The notes beneath the pieces are model-generated. The model searched no databases. It worked only from the letters and a program-made list of their open reading frames with translations, and had not been told where the DNA came from. A stretch of 64,000 nucleotides of DNA from Cinnamomum chago. Lineage: Eukaryota; Streptophyta; Magnoliopsida; Laurales; Lauraceae. The stretch lies in contig CP142456.1 in the NCBI GenBank assembly GCA_038049695.1, forward strand, positions 22,168,501 through 22,232,500, written 5' to 3'. Shown piece after piece: positions 31,341 to 42,687 of this stretch. Position 1 is the first letter of the stretch. Each line of letters opens with the position of its first letter. The position numbers and the translations under genes are program-made.

Positions 31341-34300
31341 TTAGAATTCAGGGCAAGGGCCAATGCCTAATTGATGTCTCAATTTTATGAACCGGTCATT
31401 TCCAAGGGGTTTAGTAAATAAATCAGCCAATTGGGTATCTCTAGGAACAAAAATTAACTCAATAGTGCCTCGGTCAGCATGATCAAGCAAAAAATGATAA
31501 CGAATGTCAATGTGCTTAGTGCGAGAGTGCTGAACAGGATTTTTAGAAATACTAATGGCACTAGAGTTGTCACACATGAGAGGCATGCATTGTTGGGGAA
31601 CATTATAATCTAAAAAGGTTTGTTTCATCCACAACAGTTGAGCACAACAGCTACCTGCAACAATGTATTCAGCTTCTGCAGTAGACAAGGATACAGAATT
31701 TTGCTTTTTACTATGCCAAGCTACAAGGCAGTTTCCTATGAAATAACAGCAACCACTAGTGCTTTTCCTATCATCTATTGATCCTGCCCAATCTGCATTA
31801 CTATATCCAATTAATTGCAGAGTTGAGTCATGAGGATACCAGATACCATAATGAGAGGTCCCATTAATATATTTTATGATACGTTTAACAACTTTAATGT
31901 GAGACTCTCGGGGATCAAATTGATGTCTAGCACATATTCTAACACTAAAAGAGATATCAGGTCGGCTAGCAGTGAGATAGAGAAGGCTTCCTATCATCCT
32001 CCTATAAAGTTTCTAGTCAGCTTTCTTACCCTGAAGATCACTAGAGATTTTAGTAGCAGAGCCCATAGGATTGCAGCTAGTCTTAGATTCTCCTAAGCCA
32101 AACTTTTTCACTTTTTCTAGAACAAACTTGGATTGACTAAGAAAGATACCACCATCAGTCTGACTAACTTGTAATCCTAGAAAGAATTGTAGGGGTCCTA
32201 CCAGACTCATTTCAAAAGTGGAGCTCATCAATTTAGAAAATTCTTGAGCAAGTTAATTAGATGTGGATCCAAAAACAATGTCGTCAACATATATCTGAAC
32301 AATGAAAATATCTTTATCAACCTCTTTAATGAAAAGAGTCTTGTCCACATTTCCACACTCATATCCATTTTCAAGTAAGTGACTTGTAAGTTTTTCATAC
32401 CAGGCTCTTGGGGCTTGTTTCAATCCATAGAGAGCCTTCTTAAACTTAAAAGCATAATCCGGGTGATGAGGATTCTCGAAGCCTTGAGGTTGAGTAACAT
32501 ACACATCTTCCTCAATTTCACCATTTAAAAAGGCCCTCTTCACATCCATTTGAAACAATTTAATCTTCGTGCTACTAGCATAAGCCAATAAAATTCGAAT
32601 AGACTCCAAACGAGCTACATGAGCAAAGGTTTCCTCAAAATCAATTCCTTCAACTTGAGCATACCCTTTGGCTACAAGTCTAGCTTTGTTCCTTGTTACA
32701 TTTCCTGATTCATCCAGCTTGTTCTTGAAGATCCATTTGGTGCCAATTTGACTTTTGCCTTCAGGAAGAGGTATAAGATCCCACACATCATTCTTTTTAA
32801 ACTGATTTAATTCTTCTTGCATGGCATCAATCCATTCAGACTTGGTTTCTGCTTCAGAGAAGTTCTTGGGCTCAATTTGTGAAACAAAAGAGTAGTGAGC
32901 ACACAGATTATGAACATGTCTTCTTGTCATGACTCCTTTTGTGGTGTCTCCAATGATATTATCCAAGTTGTGGTCTTTTAATAACTTTGTGGGCATAGAA
33001 GGGATCGAGGGGATTTCTTCTTCAATTTCAGATGGAATAGGCTGCTCAACTAAGGTCTCTTCTTCATCATGAAGAGCTTTCTTAATTTGATTAGTTTCAT
33101 CAATGACAACATGAGCTGATTCCATAATAGTCATCGATCTGAGGTTGAACACTCTATAAGCCTTGCTTTTATCAGAATACCCTAAGAAGATCCCTTCATC
33201 AGATTTGGAATTGAACTTTTCAAGCTGCTCTCTATCTCTTAAAATATAACACTTACTACCAAACACTTTTAGATATCCCAGATTTGGTTTTCTTCCAAAA
33301 TAAAGCTCATAAGGGGTTTTGTTAGTGTTCTTTGTCAAATAAACACGATTAATAAGATAGCAAGTAGTATTGATAGCTTCAGCCCATAAGTTACGAGGGA
33401 GGTTTTTCTTATTAAGTAAGGTCCTGGCCATTTCTTGAATAACTCTATTTCTTCTTTCAGCTACTCCATTTTGCTGGGGAGATTTTGGAGCAGAAAATTG
33501 ATGACTGGTCCCATGACTTTCACAGAAACCTGCAAATCTTTCATTTTCAAATTCGCCTCCATGATCACTTCTTATCTTCTTAATTTTGCAATCCTTCTCA
33601 ACTTGAATTTTCTTGTAAATCCTTATAATATTATCTATTGTATCAAATTTAGCATGAAGAAAGGCTACCCATCCAAATCTAGACTAATCATCAACCATAA
33701 CTAGGATATACTTTCTCCCACCAATACTCTGCACAGGTGCAGGTCCAATGAGGTCCATATGAATGAGTTCAAGAGGACGAGAAGAGGATACATCTTTTAC
33801 ACCTTTAAATCTTTTCTTGATTTGCTTACCCATTTGACAAGCTTTGCACAATTCAGATTTGTAATCATCTAATTTGGGTATTCCTCTAACGATTTCTTTC
33901 TTGGATAAGATCTTCATCAGTTTGTAATTAATATGACCCATTCTTTGATGCCACAACTGATTTTCTTGAACTTTTGACATTAAACACATGAATTCATTTT
34001 CACAACATTCTTCTATGGTGTAGATGTTATCTTTTGTACGTAATCCAGTGAGTAGAACTTTGTGGGATTTCTCATCCAGAACTTTGCGAGATTTGCTATA
34101 AAAAACAACTTTGTTTCCTTTATCACATAACTGACTTATATTCAAGAGATTATGCTTTAGGCCATCCACAAGGAAAACATCTTTTAAAGTAGGCATTTGA
34201 TCTCCTCCAACACAGCCTTTTCCAATAATCTGAGCTTTCCGATTATGTCCAAATGACACATTTCCTCCATCATAGTTCTCAAGTGTGATAAATCTAGAAC

Positions 34301-35831
34301 GGTCTTCAGTCATATGTTTGGAGCAACCACTATCTAAAAACCATCTAGAGTTTTCTTTAACTTTAAGAGCGGTTTGAACTAGAAAGTTCTTGACACTTTT
34401 CTCTTTTTCAATCCAAGTAGCCTTAATGAAGGTAGAGGTAGTGGTCTTGGGAACAAACTTAAAAGGAGCTCTAGAAAGATGATTTTGAGACAACCTAAAC
34501 TTAAAGGGACAATTTGGAACTAGATGGCCTATTTGATTGCAAAAGTGACAAGTCCATCTAGAGGAAAAGAAGATTTTCTCTATAGGTTTGAGATGAGTCC
34601 TAGTAATATGTTGAAAGTTATTCTTCTTGCTACTTGAGGAGCATTCAAAACCTATACCATTCTTGTTACCAAAAATTTTGTTCATACCTAACATTTGATA
34701 GAATTTGTCATTTCCCAAAGTAAGTTTATCAACAACATGTTTTCCCTTTTTAAGTTTCATTTATAGAGATTTTGATTCTTGTTGACTATATTCTAGCAGA
34801 CATTGTAATTTATGAATTTCTTTTTCAGCTTTAGCTAGATTGTCATTAGAGGTAGTCAACTTAGATTGAACATTTCTTATCTCATTGTCTTTCAAGATTA
34901 ATTGATCTTTTAAAACATTTAGATCATTCACAAGCCTTTTAGATTCAATTTTTAAACTTTTATTCTTCTTGGTTATGACTTCACATAGTTCATATAGTTC
35001 CTCATAGGCTTGATGAATATCATTTTCACTATTCTCATCATTTACTTCTTCTATTAAAACATTATGATCATTGTTTTCTTCAATGGGAGTAAATAGAAGC
35101 CAAGAAGTGGAGTTATCATTATCTTCATCATTTTGAAGTTCATTATTGTCACTACTTTCATCTTCATCATCATCCCAAGTTATGTTCAAAACTTTCTTTC
35201 CTTTCTTATCTTTCTTTTCAGATTCTTTAGGGGAGGGACAATTTTGAGCAATGTGACCAAATCCTTTACAGTTGTAACATTGCACATCCTTCTTGGTAAA
35301 CGATCCCCTTGAATTCCTTTGAAAATTTTCATTTCTAGAATCCTCAGAATTTCTAAAGTTCTTTTTGTTTTTAAGGAAATTTTTAAACTTCTTAGCAAGT
35401 AAGATTGTGTTTTCATCTGTCAACATTTGGATTTTAGCTACCTTGACTTGATTTGTCCTTTCATGAGTGGTCTCTAAGGTCTCTCAAACTTCCTTAGCAG
35501 TATTACAATTTACTACCATGTTGAACTCTTCTTGAGACAAGGCACAATACAAGGCATTTTTAGTTTTAGCATTTAGATTTGTCCTATCTTTCTCTCCTTG
35601 AGTCCAGTCTTTCTTAGGCTTAGGCTTGATAGATATAACATGTCCTTCTGAATCTTGTTCAGTGATAGTGGGGTCATGATACCCTTCTTCAATGATATTC
35701 CAAACATCTAGACTTTGAGACTCTAGAAAGACTTGCATCATAATCTTCCAATAACGGTAATGAGAACCATTAAACAAGGGTGGTCTATTAGTGGCATGAC
35801 CTTCTCCTAATTGGGCTTGCATTATGACCAA
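31341..35831 (-). pseudogene. copia gag-pol polyprotein, one frame with five stops
   Basis: A single minus frame runs from ATG 35831 to the normal stop at 31341. In order: Gag N-terminus (RPPLFNGSHYRYWK); a CCHC knuckle CYNCKGFGHIAQNC (about 35280); coiled-coil segment; protease WFLDSGCSKHMT (about 34330); pre-integrase LWHQRMGHI; integrase with LIHMDLIGP, a second Asp in SDHGGEF and NGVAERRN; reverse transcriptase with YVDDIVFGS (about 32280); RNase H with AEAEYI and the end LADLFTKPL. Premature stops lie at 35484-35486 (TGA for Trp), 34761-34763, 33684-33686, 32253-32255 and 32013-32015. Much of the Gag UBN2 domain is missing between about 35426 and 35483, by an in-frame deletion. No frameshift was seen. 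Gene expression would need five readthroughs, so it is dead but recently so. Confidence 0.9.
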
Positions 35832-35895
35832 AAAAATAAAAACTCACTCTAAGGATTCTAACTCTAGGTTGTTAGACCTAAACAAGAGCACCTAG

Positions 35896-35907
35896 GCTCT
35901 GATACTA
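35896..35907 (-). other. Variant primer-binding site
   Basis: On the element's strand TAGTATCAGAGC follows the LTR end. One base differs from the TGGTATCAGAGC of the other elements here. Confidence 0.8.
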
Positions 35908-35909
35908 AT

Positions 35910-37511
35910 TGAAAGTCCAAGATCGAATCCTAGAGGGGGGGGTGAATAGGGTGAGCTCAAATAACCAGACCAATTTTAATTCTCTTTGCTTTTAAGTCTC
36001 GTATGTTTTGAAGAAGAATAATAGAATCAAACAAGAGAGCAACATCCATGAAAAGTCAGCATAAAGACAATTACCATAACACAAGCATTTATAGTGGTTC
36101 GGCCAACATGCCTACATCCACTCCCGGTGTCCCTACTGGATTTTCACTAACTTAAACTAAGGTTTAGGTTCACCTTCAACCTTACAAATACATCAATATG
36201 CTTTTCAAAGGCTAAGCATAAACCTTTACAATACTATGCATGCTTTTCAAGGCTAAGCACCAACCTTTACAACAAAAAGATTTTCTCTTAAGAAAAATGC
36301 CTATGAATGCATGGATTAAGAGAACAATGTAAGTGCAAATGAGTGCCTCTAAAAAGGCTAAATATAAAATGAAATCTCAACTTCTAGAAACATGCATATG
36401 AATGACAAAGTCTATGAAAAATGCATATACTAGAATTCACTCTTTCTCCTTTTTCAAAAAGATGAATCTTTAAGTGATGCAAAGATATGATAATCATATG
36501 TATGAGAAAGAGTTGTTTGACAAACACATGGTTTTCCAAAAAGATCAAACTTGAATAGCAAAAGTATAACCTTAAGATTAACAAGTTAGATTTGAAAACA
36601 AAGATTCATAACTCATGTGAATGATAAATCATATGTTGATTTCATAAATCAAAGATATTTCAAAGTTCAAAGCATGTTATGAAAGACAACACTTCAAAAG
36701 ATAAGCATCTATTTAATCATGCATTGTGGAAAAACAAAGATAAAGAACCAAAGCATGATTTTAAAAGACTTAGGATAAAGAAAGCACACCCATTAGAAGA
36801 TCAAAGGTTGAATCAATGGAATGGCTTCATAATCCCTTCAATAATGCTTTAGAAAAGTTGTAAGTCCTTGGCCTCAAAAGTCCTTGAAAGTTCAACAACT
36901 TTCTCCAAACAAAAAAACCACTTTTTATAAAGAAAAAGTTCCCAACGGCTAGTGCCCGGTCGACCTGGTATAGGGCCCGGTCGACCGAATACACACAACG
37001 GCTATAAAAATGCCCTTTGGAGAGGCTACAGCTCAAAATCCCTGTCGACCCACTGAGAGCCCGGTCGACCGACCACATAGGCAGGTCGACCTGGTGACTG
37101 CCCAGAAATCCTGATTTTTTAGAAACTTGGAACTAAGAGGGCATCTTTCCAGGGGACTTGAGGCACAACAACCAAGCTTGAATCATGATTTAAAATACGA
37201 TGATAAAGTGAATTTTAAAAGCATGAAACATTCAAACCAAAGAAAGGATTTGAAAGAGAAAGCATTTGGAAAGCTTGAATAGATTTGAACTTAAGGTTTA
37301 AACATATGGAAGATTGAAAAACTGAACTCAAACCTTCATGAACTTAAGAGACATAACTGATTTGAAAACCATGCATAACATATGATAAAAACAAAGATTA
37401 TTAATGAGAAATATGCATGAAGATCCTAAGATTAAGAACATGAAAGAATGAAAGGTCAAGCTATGAAAATGAATGCATCCTATCAATTTGCAACAAAATA
37501 AAACTCTTACA
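35910..37511 (-). repeat. 5' LTR of the minus-strand SIRE-like copia (1602 bp)
   Basis: Pair of 29288-30917. Differences by eye are scattered substitutions, a C8 instead of C7 run in the terminal box, and a missing block of about 28-30 bp in the GTCGAC array (five sites remain near 36958, 36979, 37044, 37065 and 37085). Confidence 0.9.
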
Positions 37512-37633
37512 ATAGTTACTAAATGCAACAATGAATAATGGTCAACCTACTGCAGTAGATGGATTGGAGTGTTCCGGAGCTCCGTAGTACTGCCAAATGT
37601 CCCTGGCCCGGGCACTGGTAGATCCCACAATAC

Positions 37634-37925
37634 TGAATGATTCATTCCTTTTTAGGAAGATGAACTGAATGATCCCTTCCTTTTTGGAAGATGATACTAA
37701 ATGATGCCTTCCTTTTTAGGAAGATGAACTGAATGATTCCTTCCTTTTTGGAAGATGATATTGAATGATTCCTTCCTTTTAGGAAGATGAACCGAATGAT
37801 TCCTTCATTTTTAAGAAGATGATATTGAATGATCCCTTCCTTTTTGGAAGATGATAATGAATGATTCCTTCCTTTTTAGGAAGATGTGAAATGAATGATT
37901 CCTTCCTTTTAGGAAGATGTGAAAT
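37634..37925. repeat. Hairpin-bearing tandem repeat in LTR D
   Basis: About nine copies of a 30-40 bp unit GAATGATTCCTTCC-TTTTTAGGAAGATGA. Each unit contains a small inverted repeat, TTCC...GGAA. Copies alternate between GGAAGATGATA and GGAAGATGAAC endings. Confidence 0.9.
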
Positions 37926-38166
37926 GAAATAAAATTAAATAAGTGTTATGGTAGTTGCCAAGTTAGTAACTGTTAGTTACTTAATTCTAAATACTCATAT
38001 TATTGTCATTGTACAGATTGAGTAGAATTGCTAAAATTGAATATTGACTGTAGAATTGTTAATTGATAGATTTGACAGATTTTGTCTATTTATGAGCATG
38101 TACTATCATAGATCTGTATATACATTGTTGAACCGTTATGTTCATAGTATTATTGATGACATTACA

Positions 38167-38253
38167 GGCCCAGTTACCTGTGCCGGTCATGCAGAGGTCG
38201 TGCCGCCTGTGGAGGAGGCTAATCAGATTCCTCTAGGAGCATTAATAAAATGA
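38167..38253 (+). other. Putative LTR terminal exon with mini-ORF (LTR D)
   Basis: After ATTACAG the frame GPVTCAGHAEVVPPVEEAN continues to a TGA at 38251-38253 (28 codons). Phase and position match the frames in LTRs A, B and C. The GPV start is shared with B and C, while the rest is more diverged. Confidence 0.35.
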
Positions 38254-38639
38254 ACTTGAATCCGATTGCGAATGAACTAGAACATTGGAAATTGTTTTGG
38301 AAATGTTTTGAAAGAACTCTTATGTGTTCGTTTTATGTCATTTGCATTGTAATTTGAATATGCAAAGTGTGACCAAATAGGGAAATGAAATGAAATGAAA
38401 TGTTATGTATAAAATGAACTTTACTGTTATGTAACGGACTTATGTGATTAGTTTCGTCAATGCATATGGTGGGAACTGTTGCCACGCACAACATTTTGAT
38501 CACGGATTTGATGGCTTCCCACACCCATAACTCCCAATTTCAATCCTTGATTACCAAAATCAGAGGAGAGAATTTTGAAGAAAAGAAGACAACAGAAAAC
38601 ATATGATTGAAATTACAATTGACCTGTGATAAATAACCT

Positions 38640-40427
38640 CTACCAATAGTCCAAACAAGAACATGCCCCATCTCTAAAATGATGGAATCTAATTCTGTCT
38701 CTCAATATTATCTCTCTTCCGTATATTTGAGAAATGAGCTTAGCACTTGCATGACAATCACCACATACTCTAAGATTCTTGATAATCCTGATGGGAACAG
38801 TTGAATCAGAAGCAACAAGTGCAAATGCAATGGCTATCTTCTCACTGTGGTATGAGAGAGCATCCTCTTTCTCCTCTTCACCTATGTCAAACAGCACTTC
38901 TTGGGTGCTTGGCTTATGCCCATATTCATGCAACCTCCTGCCCATCTCATCAAGCATGGCATATATCTCTCTTGATCTTGGGTGGGCCCTATCTCCCAAT
39001 ATAAACTCGTGTATCTCACCATCCATCTCAACCAAGCTGTGGCCAGGCATCTTGTTAATACCCTTGTCTTTCATCACCTTCCTTACTCTCCTCACATCCT
39101 CCCAATGGTTCATGTTTGCATAGATGTTTGATAAAAGCACATAGTTACCACTGGACTCTGGTTCTAGCTCTGTCAAATGCCTAAGTGCAAGCTCTCCCAG
39201 CTCCATGTTCCCATGAATCCTAGAAGCCCCTAGCAAAGACCTCCATAACACTGCATCAGGCCTCATGGGCATCTTCCAAACCACTTCATGGGCCTCATCG
39301 AGCCGCCCAGCTAGACCAAGGAGGTCCACTAGACACCCGTAATGCTCAATCTTCGGTTCAATCCCGTACACCTCTTTCATGGAATCGAAACACCGGCGCC
39401 CCTCATCGACCAACCCAGCATGCGCGCACGCACACATCATGACCATAAAAGTCACGTAATCGACCGCCACCCCATCTTGATCCATGACATTGAAAAGCTC
39501 GATAGCGGGTTGAGCCAGCCCGTGAATCGCAAGCCCACGGATCATTGAATTGTAACACACGGTGTCCCTCTTGGGCAATGAATCAAACACTTGAATGGCC
39601 AAATTGATGCACCCACATTTCGTGTACATGTCAATCAGAGCAGTCGCAACAAAACGGTTCAACTCAAGACCATGCCTCTCTATGTATGCATGTGCCCATG
39701 CACCTTGACTGAGTGCACCCAGATCAGCACAAGCACCAATCACCCCTACAAATGTGAATTCATTAGGCCTTATCTTAGACATTTGCATTTCATTAAACAA
39801 AAATAAGGCCTCAATGCATGAACTGGCATCATCACTACAAGTACCAGTGCCATGAGCATAAGCAGATATGATGGAGTTCCAAGCAGCTAGATCAGGATCT
39901 TGGATCTGATTAAAGAGATATCTAGACAGTTCCAGTTTGCCACATTTGGAGTAGAACTTGACAAGAGAGGCATGGAGGAAGTGATCATAGGTGGAGCCAA
40001 GGAACTTTAGGACATGGGCATGGAGGGCAAGGCCACGGTGGGTCCATGGGTGGCACTCACATGCTTTGAAGAGAGATGGGTAGGTGTAGTTGTTGGGGTT
40101 GGGGGTTTTGTGGGAGAGGAGGTGAGAGTAGAGAGAGAGGGCAATGTGGGTGTTGTTGGTGGAAGCTAGAGAGGAGATGAGGGTGTTGTAGAGGAAGATG
40201 GTTGGGTTTGGGATTTGATTGAAGATGGAGGTGGGGTAGGAAGATCCAAGGGTGGAGGATAAGGGAGGGAGGGAGGAGAAGAGGAGGAGACGGCTGAGAG
40301 GGAAGGTGTGGTGGGCCAGGCCTGTTGTGATCATATGGGCATGGGCTTGCTTGAAGATGGTTGGGGTCTTGCATTTTTCTAAGAGGAGAAGGGTTGGATG
40401 GTTGCAGATTGCGTGTTGGGGTCTCAT
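38640..40427 (-). CDS. PPR protein, PLS class with E and DYW domains (organelle RNA editing factor)
   Basis: An intact single-exon frame of 595 codons, as usual for plant PPR genes. After a short N-terminus that may hold an organelle transit peptide, PPR units include FLYNTLISSLASTNN (about residue 78), AAWNSIISAYAHGTG, FVATALIDMYTKCGC, VCYNSMIRGLAIHG and VLWRSLLGASRIHGN. The E region has the 'PG box' MPGHSLVEMDGEIHEF. The C-terminal DYW deaminase domain keeps the HSE motif (527-529) and the CGDCH zinc ligands (from 555), and ends CSCLDYW. Proteins of this class bind organelle transcripts and change C to U; the target here cannot be told. The start is the first ATG of the frame. A diverged 52-bp duplication of the start region lies just upstream. 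The gene is flanked by retrotransposon LTR D downstream and MITEs upstream. It looks functional. Confidence 0.95.
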   Translation of the reverse strand: MRPQHAICNHPTLLLLEKCKTPTIFKQAHAHMITTGLAHHTFPLSRLLLFSSLPPLSSTLGSSYPTSIFNQIPNPTIFLYNTLISSLASTNNTHIALSLYSHLLSHKTPNPNNYTYPSLFKACECHPWTHRGLALHAHVLKFLGSTYDHFLHASLVKFYSKCGKLELSRYLFNQIQDPDLAAWNSIISAYAHGTGTCSDDASSCIEALFLFNEMQMSKIRPNEFTFVGVIGACADLGALSQGAWAHAYIERHGLELNRFVATALIDMYTKCGCINLAIQVFDSLPKRDTVCYNSMIRGLAIHGLAQPAIELFNVMDQDGVAVDYVTFMVMMCACAHAGLVDEGRRCFDSMKEVYGIEPKIEHYGCLVDLLGLAGRLDEAHEVVWKMPMRPDAVLWRSLLGASRIHGNMELGELALRHLTELEPESSGNYVLLSNIYANMNHWEDVRRVRKVMKDKGINKMPGHSLVEMDGEIHEFILGDRAHPRSREIYAMLDEMGRRLHEYGHKPSTQEVLFDIGEEEKEDALSYHSEKIAIAFALVASDSTVPIRIIKNLRVCGDCHASAKLISQIYGREIILRDRIRFHHFRDGACSCLDYW

Positions 40428-40515
40428 GGGTTTAGATGTGTTCTACATGGACAGAGGGAGAGATTGCAGATTGGGCGTTGGGGTCTCAAGGGTTTACATG
40501 TGGTCTACATGGACA
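40402..40515. repeat. Direct duplication over the PPR start codon
   Basis: 40402-40453 and 40464-40515 (offset 62) are near-identical: each has TTGCAGATTG, GTTGGGGTCTCA, GGGTTTA and TCTACATGGACA. The first copy contains the gene's ATG (plus 40425-40427 CAT). In the second the same place reads CAA, so the upstream copy has no start codon. Confidence 0.85.
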
Positions 40516-40637
40516 TACATGGACACGGAGAGATTGTGAAACAGTAATAATATGATGGAAATTCAAATCTTTATTGATTTCATTGGTTAAGTATATTTGA
40601 GTGTGTGTGCGTGTGTGTGTATATATATATATTTATA

Positions 40638-40880
40638 GAGATCAGCTCTCCTAAGTTGTAGCTTAGTTTATCTTAAGCTGAAATAGGGCTGGTCCCACAA
40701 ATCAAAGTCGTTTATGCTGTTTTTTGTATGACGATGGTCTCCAAAATCAAGATAAATCCAATCAGAACTGGATTTTTCAGTTCCATCATGCAAAAAACAG
40801 ATATAATTAACTTTGATTTGTGGGACCAACACTATTATAGCTTAGGATAAATTAAGTTGCAGCTTAGGAGAGCCTTGCTC
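40638..40880. mobile_element. MITE with long terminal inverted repeats
   Basis: A 243-bp segment whose left arm (GAGATCAGCTCTCCTAAG) pairs with its right arm (CTTAGGAGAGCCTTGCTC) for about 70 bp, including GGTCCCACAAATCAAAG in both arms. It sits in TA-repeat DNA, consistent with a TA target. No coding sequence. Confidence 0.8.
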
Positions 40881-41104
40881 ATATATATATATATATATAT
40901 ATATGAAAAGTTTCAAGTGCATCTATGGTCAAGTTCAAAGGCACTGTTTGGCAGATCTTATCAGATCTTATCTATGTGAAATAGATTTCCATGAAATAGG
41001 TATATTTCAAATGGCCCCATTTGAAATAGATGTTTTAAATATAGTGTGTTTGGTAACATAAAAAAATTGATTAAAACAGATCTTTTTAAATCAATGGTTG
41101 AAAG

Positions 41105-41690
41105 TTTTTCATAAGTATTTCGAGATGCATAAGGAATCAAGCATTAAGATTTAACGTCATAACCTTGTTTAGTCTTACAAAGAGAATTACTGGTTTGGAT
41201 CTCGCATGTGGGGCCCATGGATTTTTGAAAAATGGATAAAAATATCTGGCTTTTTTTGCCAATATCTCACAATCTATAATGATCCAACGGCTAGAATTTG
41301 GACCCATAGTCGTGCCTGGTCTTTTTAATATATCCAATGGTTTGGATCATGATTTATGGTCCCACAACTTATAAAAAATATATAAAAAGACTACTTGTAG
41401 ACCCTTTCAAAACTCAGCCACCAATAATTTTTTAAACCAATGGTCCATGATGCTTTTTAAATTCCTTGAGATCTATGAGGAATAAAGTATTAAAATTTGG
41501 CAGCATAGTCATGATAAACTTTGCAGAGGGAACAAACAGTTCAGATCTTACGTATGGGGCCCACAAAAGTAAAAAAAAAGTTGATCAAAGGGCCTGGAGT
41601 ATTTTGCAAATATCTCAATATATAGGAAGATCCAACGGTTGAAATTTGGAACATGGCCGTTGGATATGGTTATACATGACTCCTTAATTT
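41105..41690. repeat. Diverged direct duplication (two copies about 335 bp apart)
   Basis: Copy 1 (about 41105-41330) and copy 2 (about 41440-41670) share order and phrases: GAGATNNAT, GCATAGTCAT or GTCATAACC, GATCT-ACGTATGGGGCCCA, TTGCAAATATCTCA and GATCCAACGG-TNGAATTTGGA. Identity by eye is moderate. No gene. Confidence 0.65.
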
Positions 41691-42400
41691 CATTGGTTTC
41701 TACTATTGTGGTTGTGAACGAGGTCTGCTATTAAGGACTACATCTTTGAATTGAGAATCATTTCCAGCCAAAAGAAGCCAGAAGATGGATGCATTTCTCT
41801 GTTTCACAGAAACTGATAAACAAGGAGGAAAGAGGGACAAGCTTAGTCAGTTTTGAAACAACAGCACATCTACCGCAATAATGGGTTAATCCTGCATTAG
41901 AAGCTGCAGTCATTGTTTGTTTTTTTTAATCTCAAAAGAACTAATCATCAAGTCACATACAAGTGGAGTGCATCCAAAATCTCTAAATTGATCAAAGTTG
42001 AAATAAATACCAAAAAAAGTCTGCGCCAGATGTTAAAGGGACTGAATCATGAAAATTCCACTGGATTTTGAACCTACCTTCCGTTGCAACAGACAAGCTT
42101 AATATCTCAATACCCAACAGAGCAGCTGAGGGCTGCCATCAAACAAATTTTATACAAGCTGACCCTATTTTATATCCGAGCACAACGGACTGGGTTTTGT
42201 GTTCACAATGATTCAGGGCTGCATTTGATCCAGGCTGGCCAAGGCCTGGCGTATATTTGGACTGTGATTGACCTACATTGGGCATGATGATTAAGTATGG
42301 GTTGATCATGGGCGTAATAGTCTTGAAGGCCCTAAAAGCAGCCCAGTTGAGTCCCACATCTATTACACGAACCACCGATGTGTTTTTAAACAGGGCTAGA
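41691..42400. other. Intergenic, no gene seen
   Basis: AT-rich sequence with short unrelated frames only. The last bases (GGCTAGA) are the left flank of the copia at 42401. Confidence 0.5.
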
Positions 42401-42687
42401 TGTTAGCATATGAGCCTATGGCCCACATTTGATGGCCACAAAAGAGCCTGATAGACTCGTTGGTTTTAGGTGATTGACTTCTTCTATGACTCCTCCCCTT
42501 TTAAGTGTAAAACGTTGCAACGAATCCGGATGTTAGTTTCTCTAAGAAGCTCGCATTAGATCGTTGGAGTTATGTGATAAAAACACATGAATCTGCAGCA
42601 TACAAAGCATGATATGAAAACTTGAGTCTTCTCGGCGATCTCCAGCCCAGCGGCATCTTCTTCTTGGATTCGTTGTTGTTCCCTTCA
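42401..42687 (+). repeat. 5' LTR of the short-LTR copia
   Basis: It runs from TGTTAGCATATGAGCC to GTTGTTCCCTTCA and is paired with 47866-48163. Confidence 0.95.

Larger units (their letters stand above)
29288..37511 (-). mobile_element. Complete SIRE-like copia element (8224 bp), decayed coding
   Basis: It has two LTRs (29288-30917 and 35910-37511), a perfect target duplication ATAGT (29283-29287 and 37512-37516), a Met-type priming site and a purine tract (minus GCAAAAGGGGAGAT, next to 30917). It lies minus-strand inside LTR D. LTR ends are TGTTAGAG / GACTTTCA on its own strand. By eye the two LTRs differ by a few percent, so it is not among the youngest copies. Confidence 0.95.
37512..38300 (+). 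repeat. Chromovirus LTR D, second part (end uncertain)
   Basis: It continues LTR D after the copia, starting with the duplicated ATAGT. It holds a hairpin-bearing tandem block (37634-37925) and the terminal mini-ORF (38167-38253). I could not find a clean LTR end: nothing like GGGGTCGCGACA occurs before the PPR gene, so it may be truncated somewhere between 38300 and 38600. Confidence 0.65.

Noticed and set aside
40057..40374. Pro- and His-rich 105-codon minus-strand frame
   Set aside because: Shifted-frame shadow of the PPR-DYW gene.
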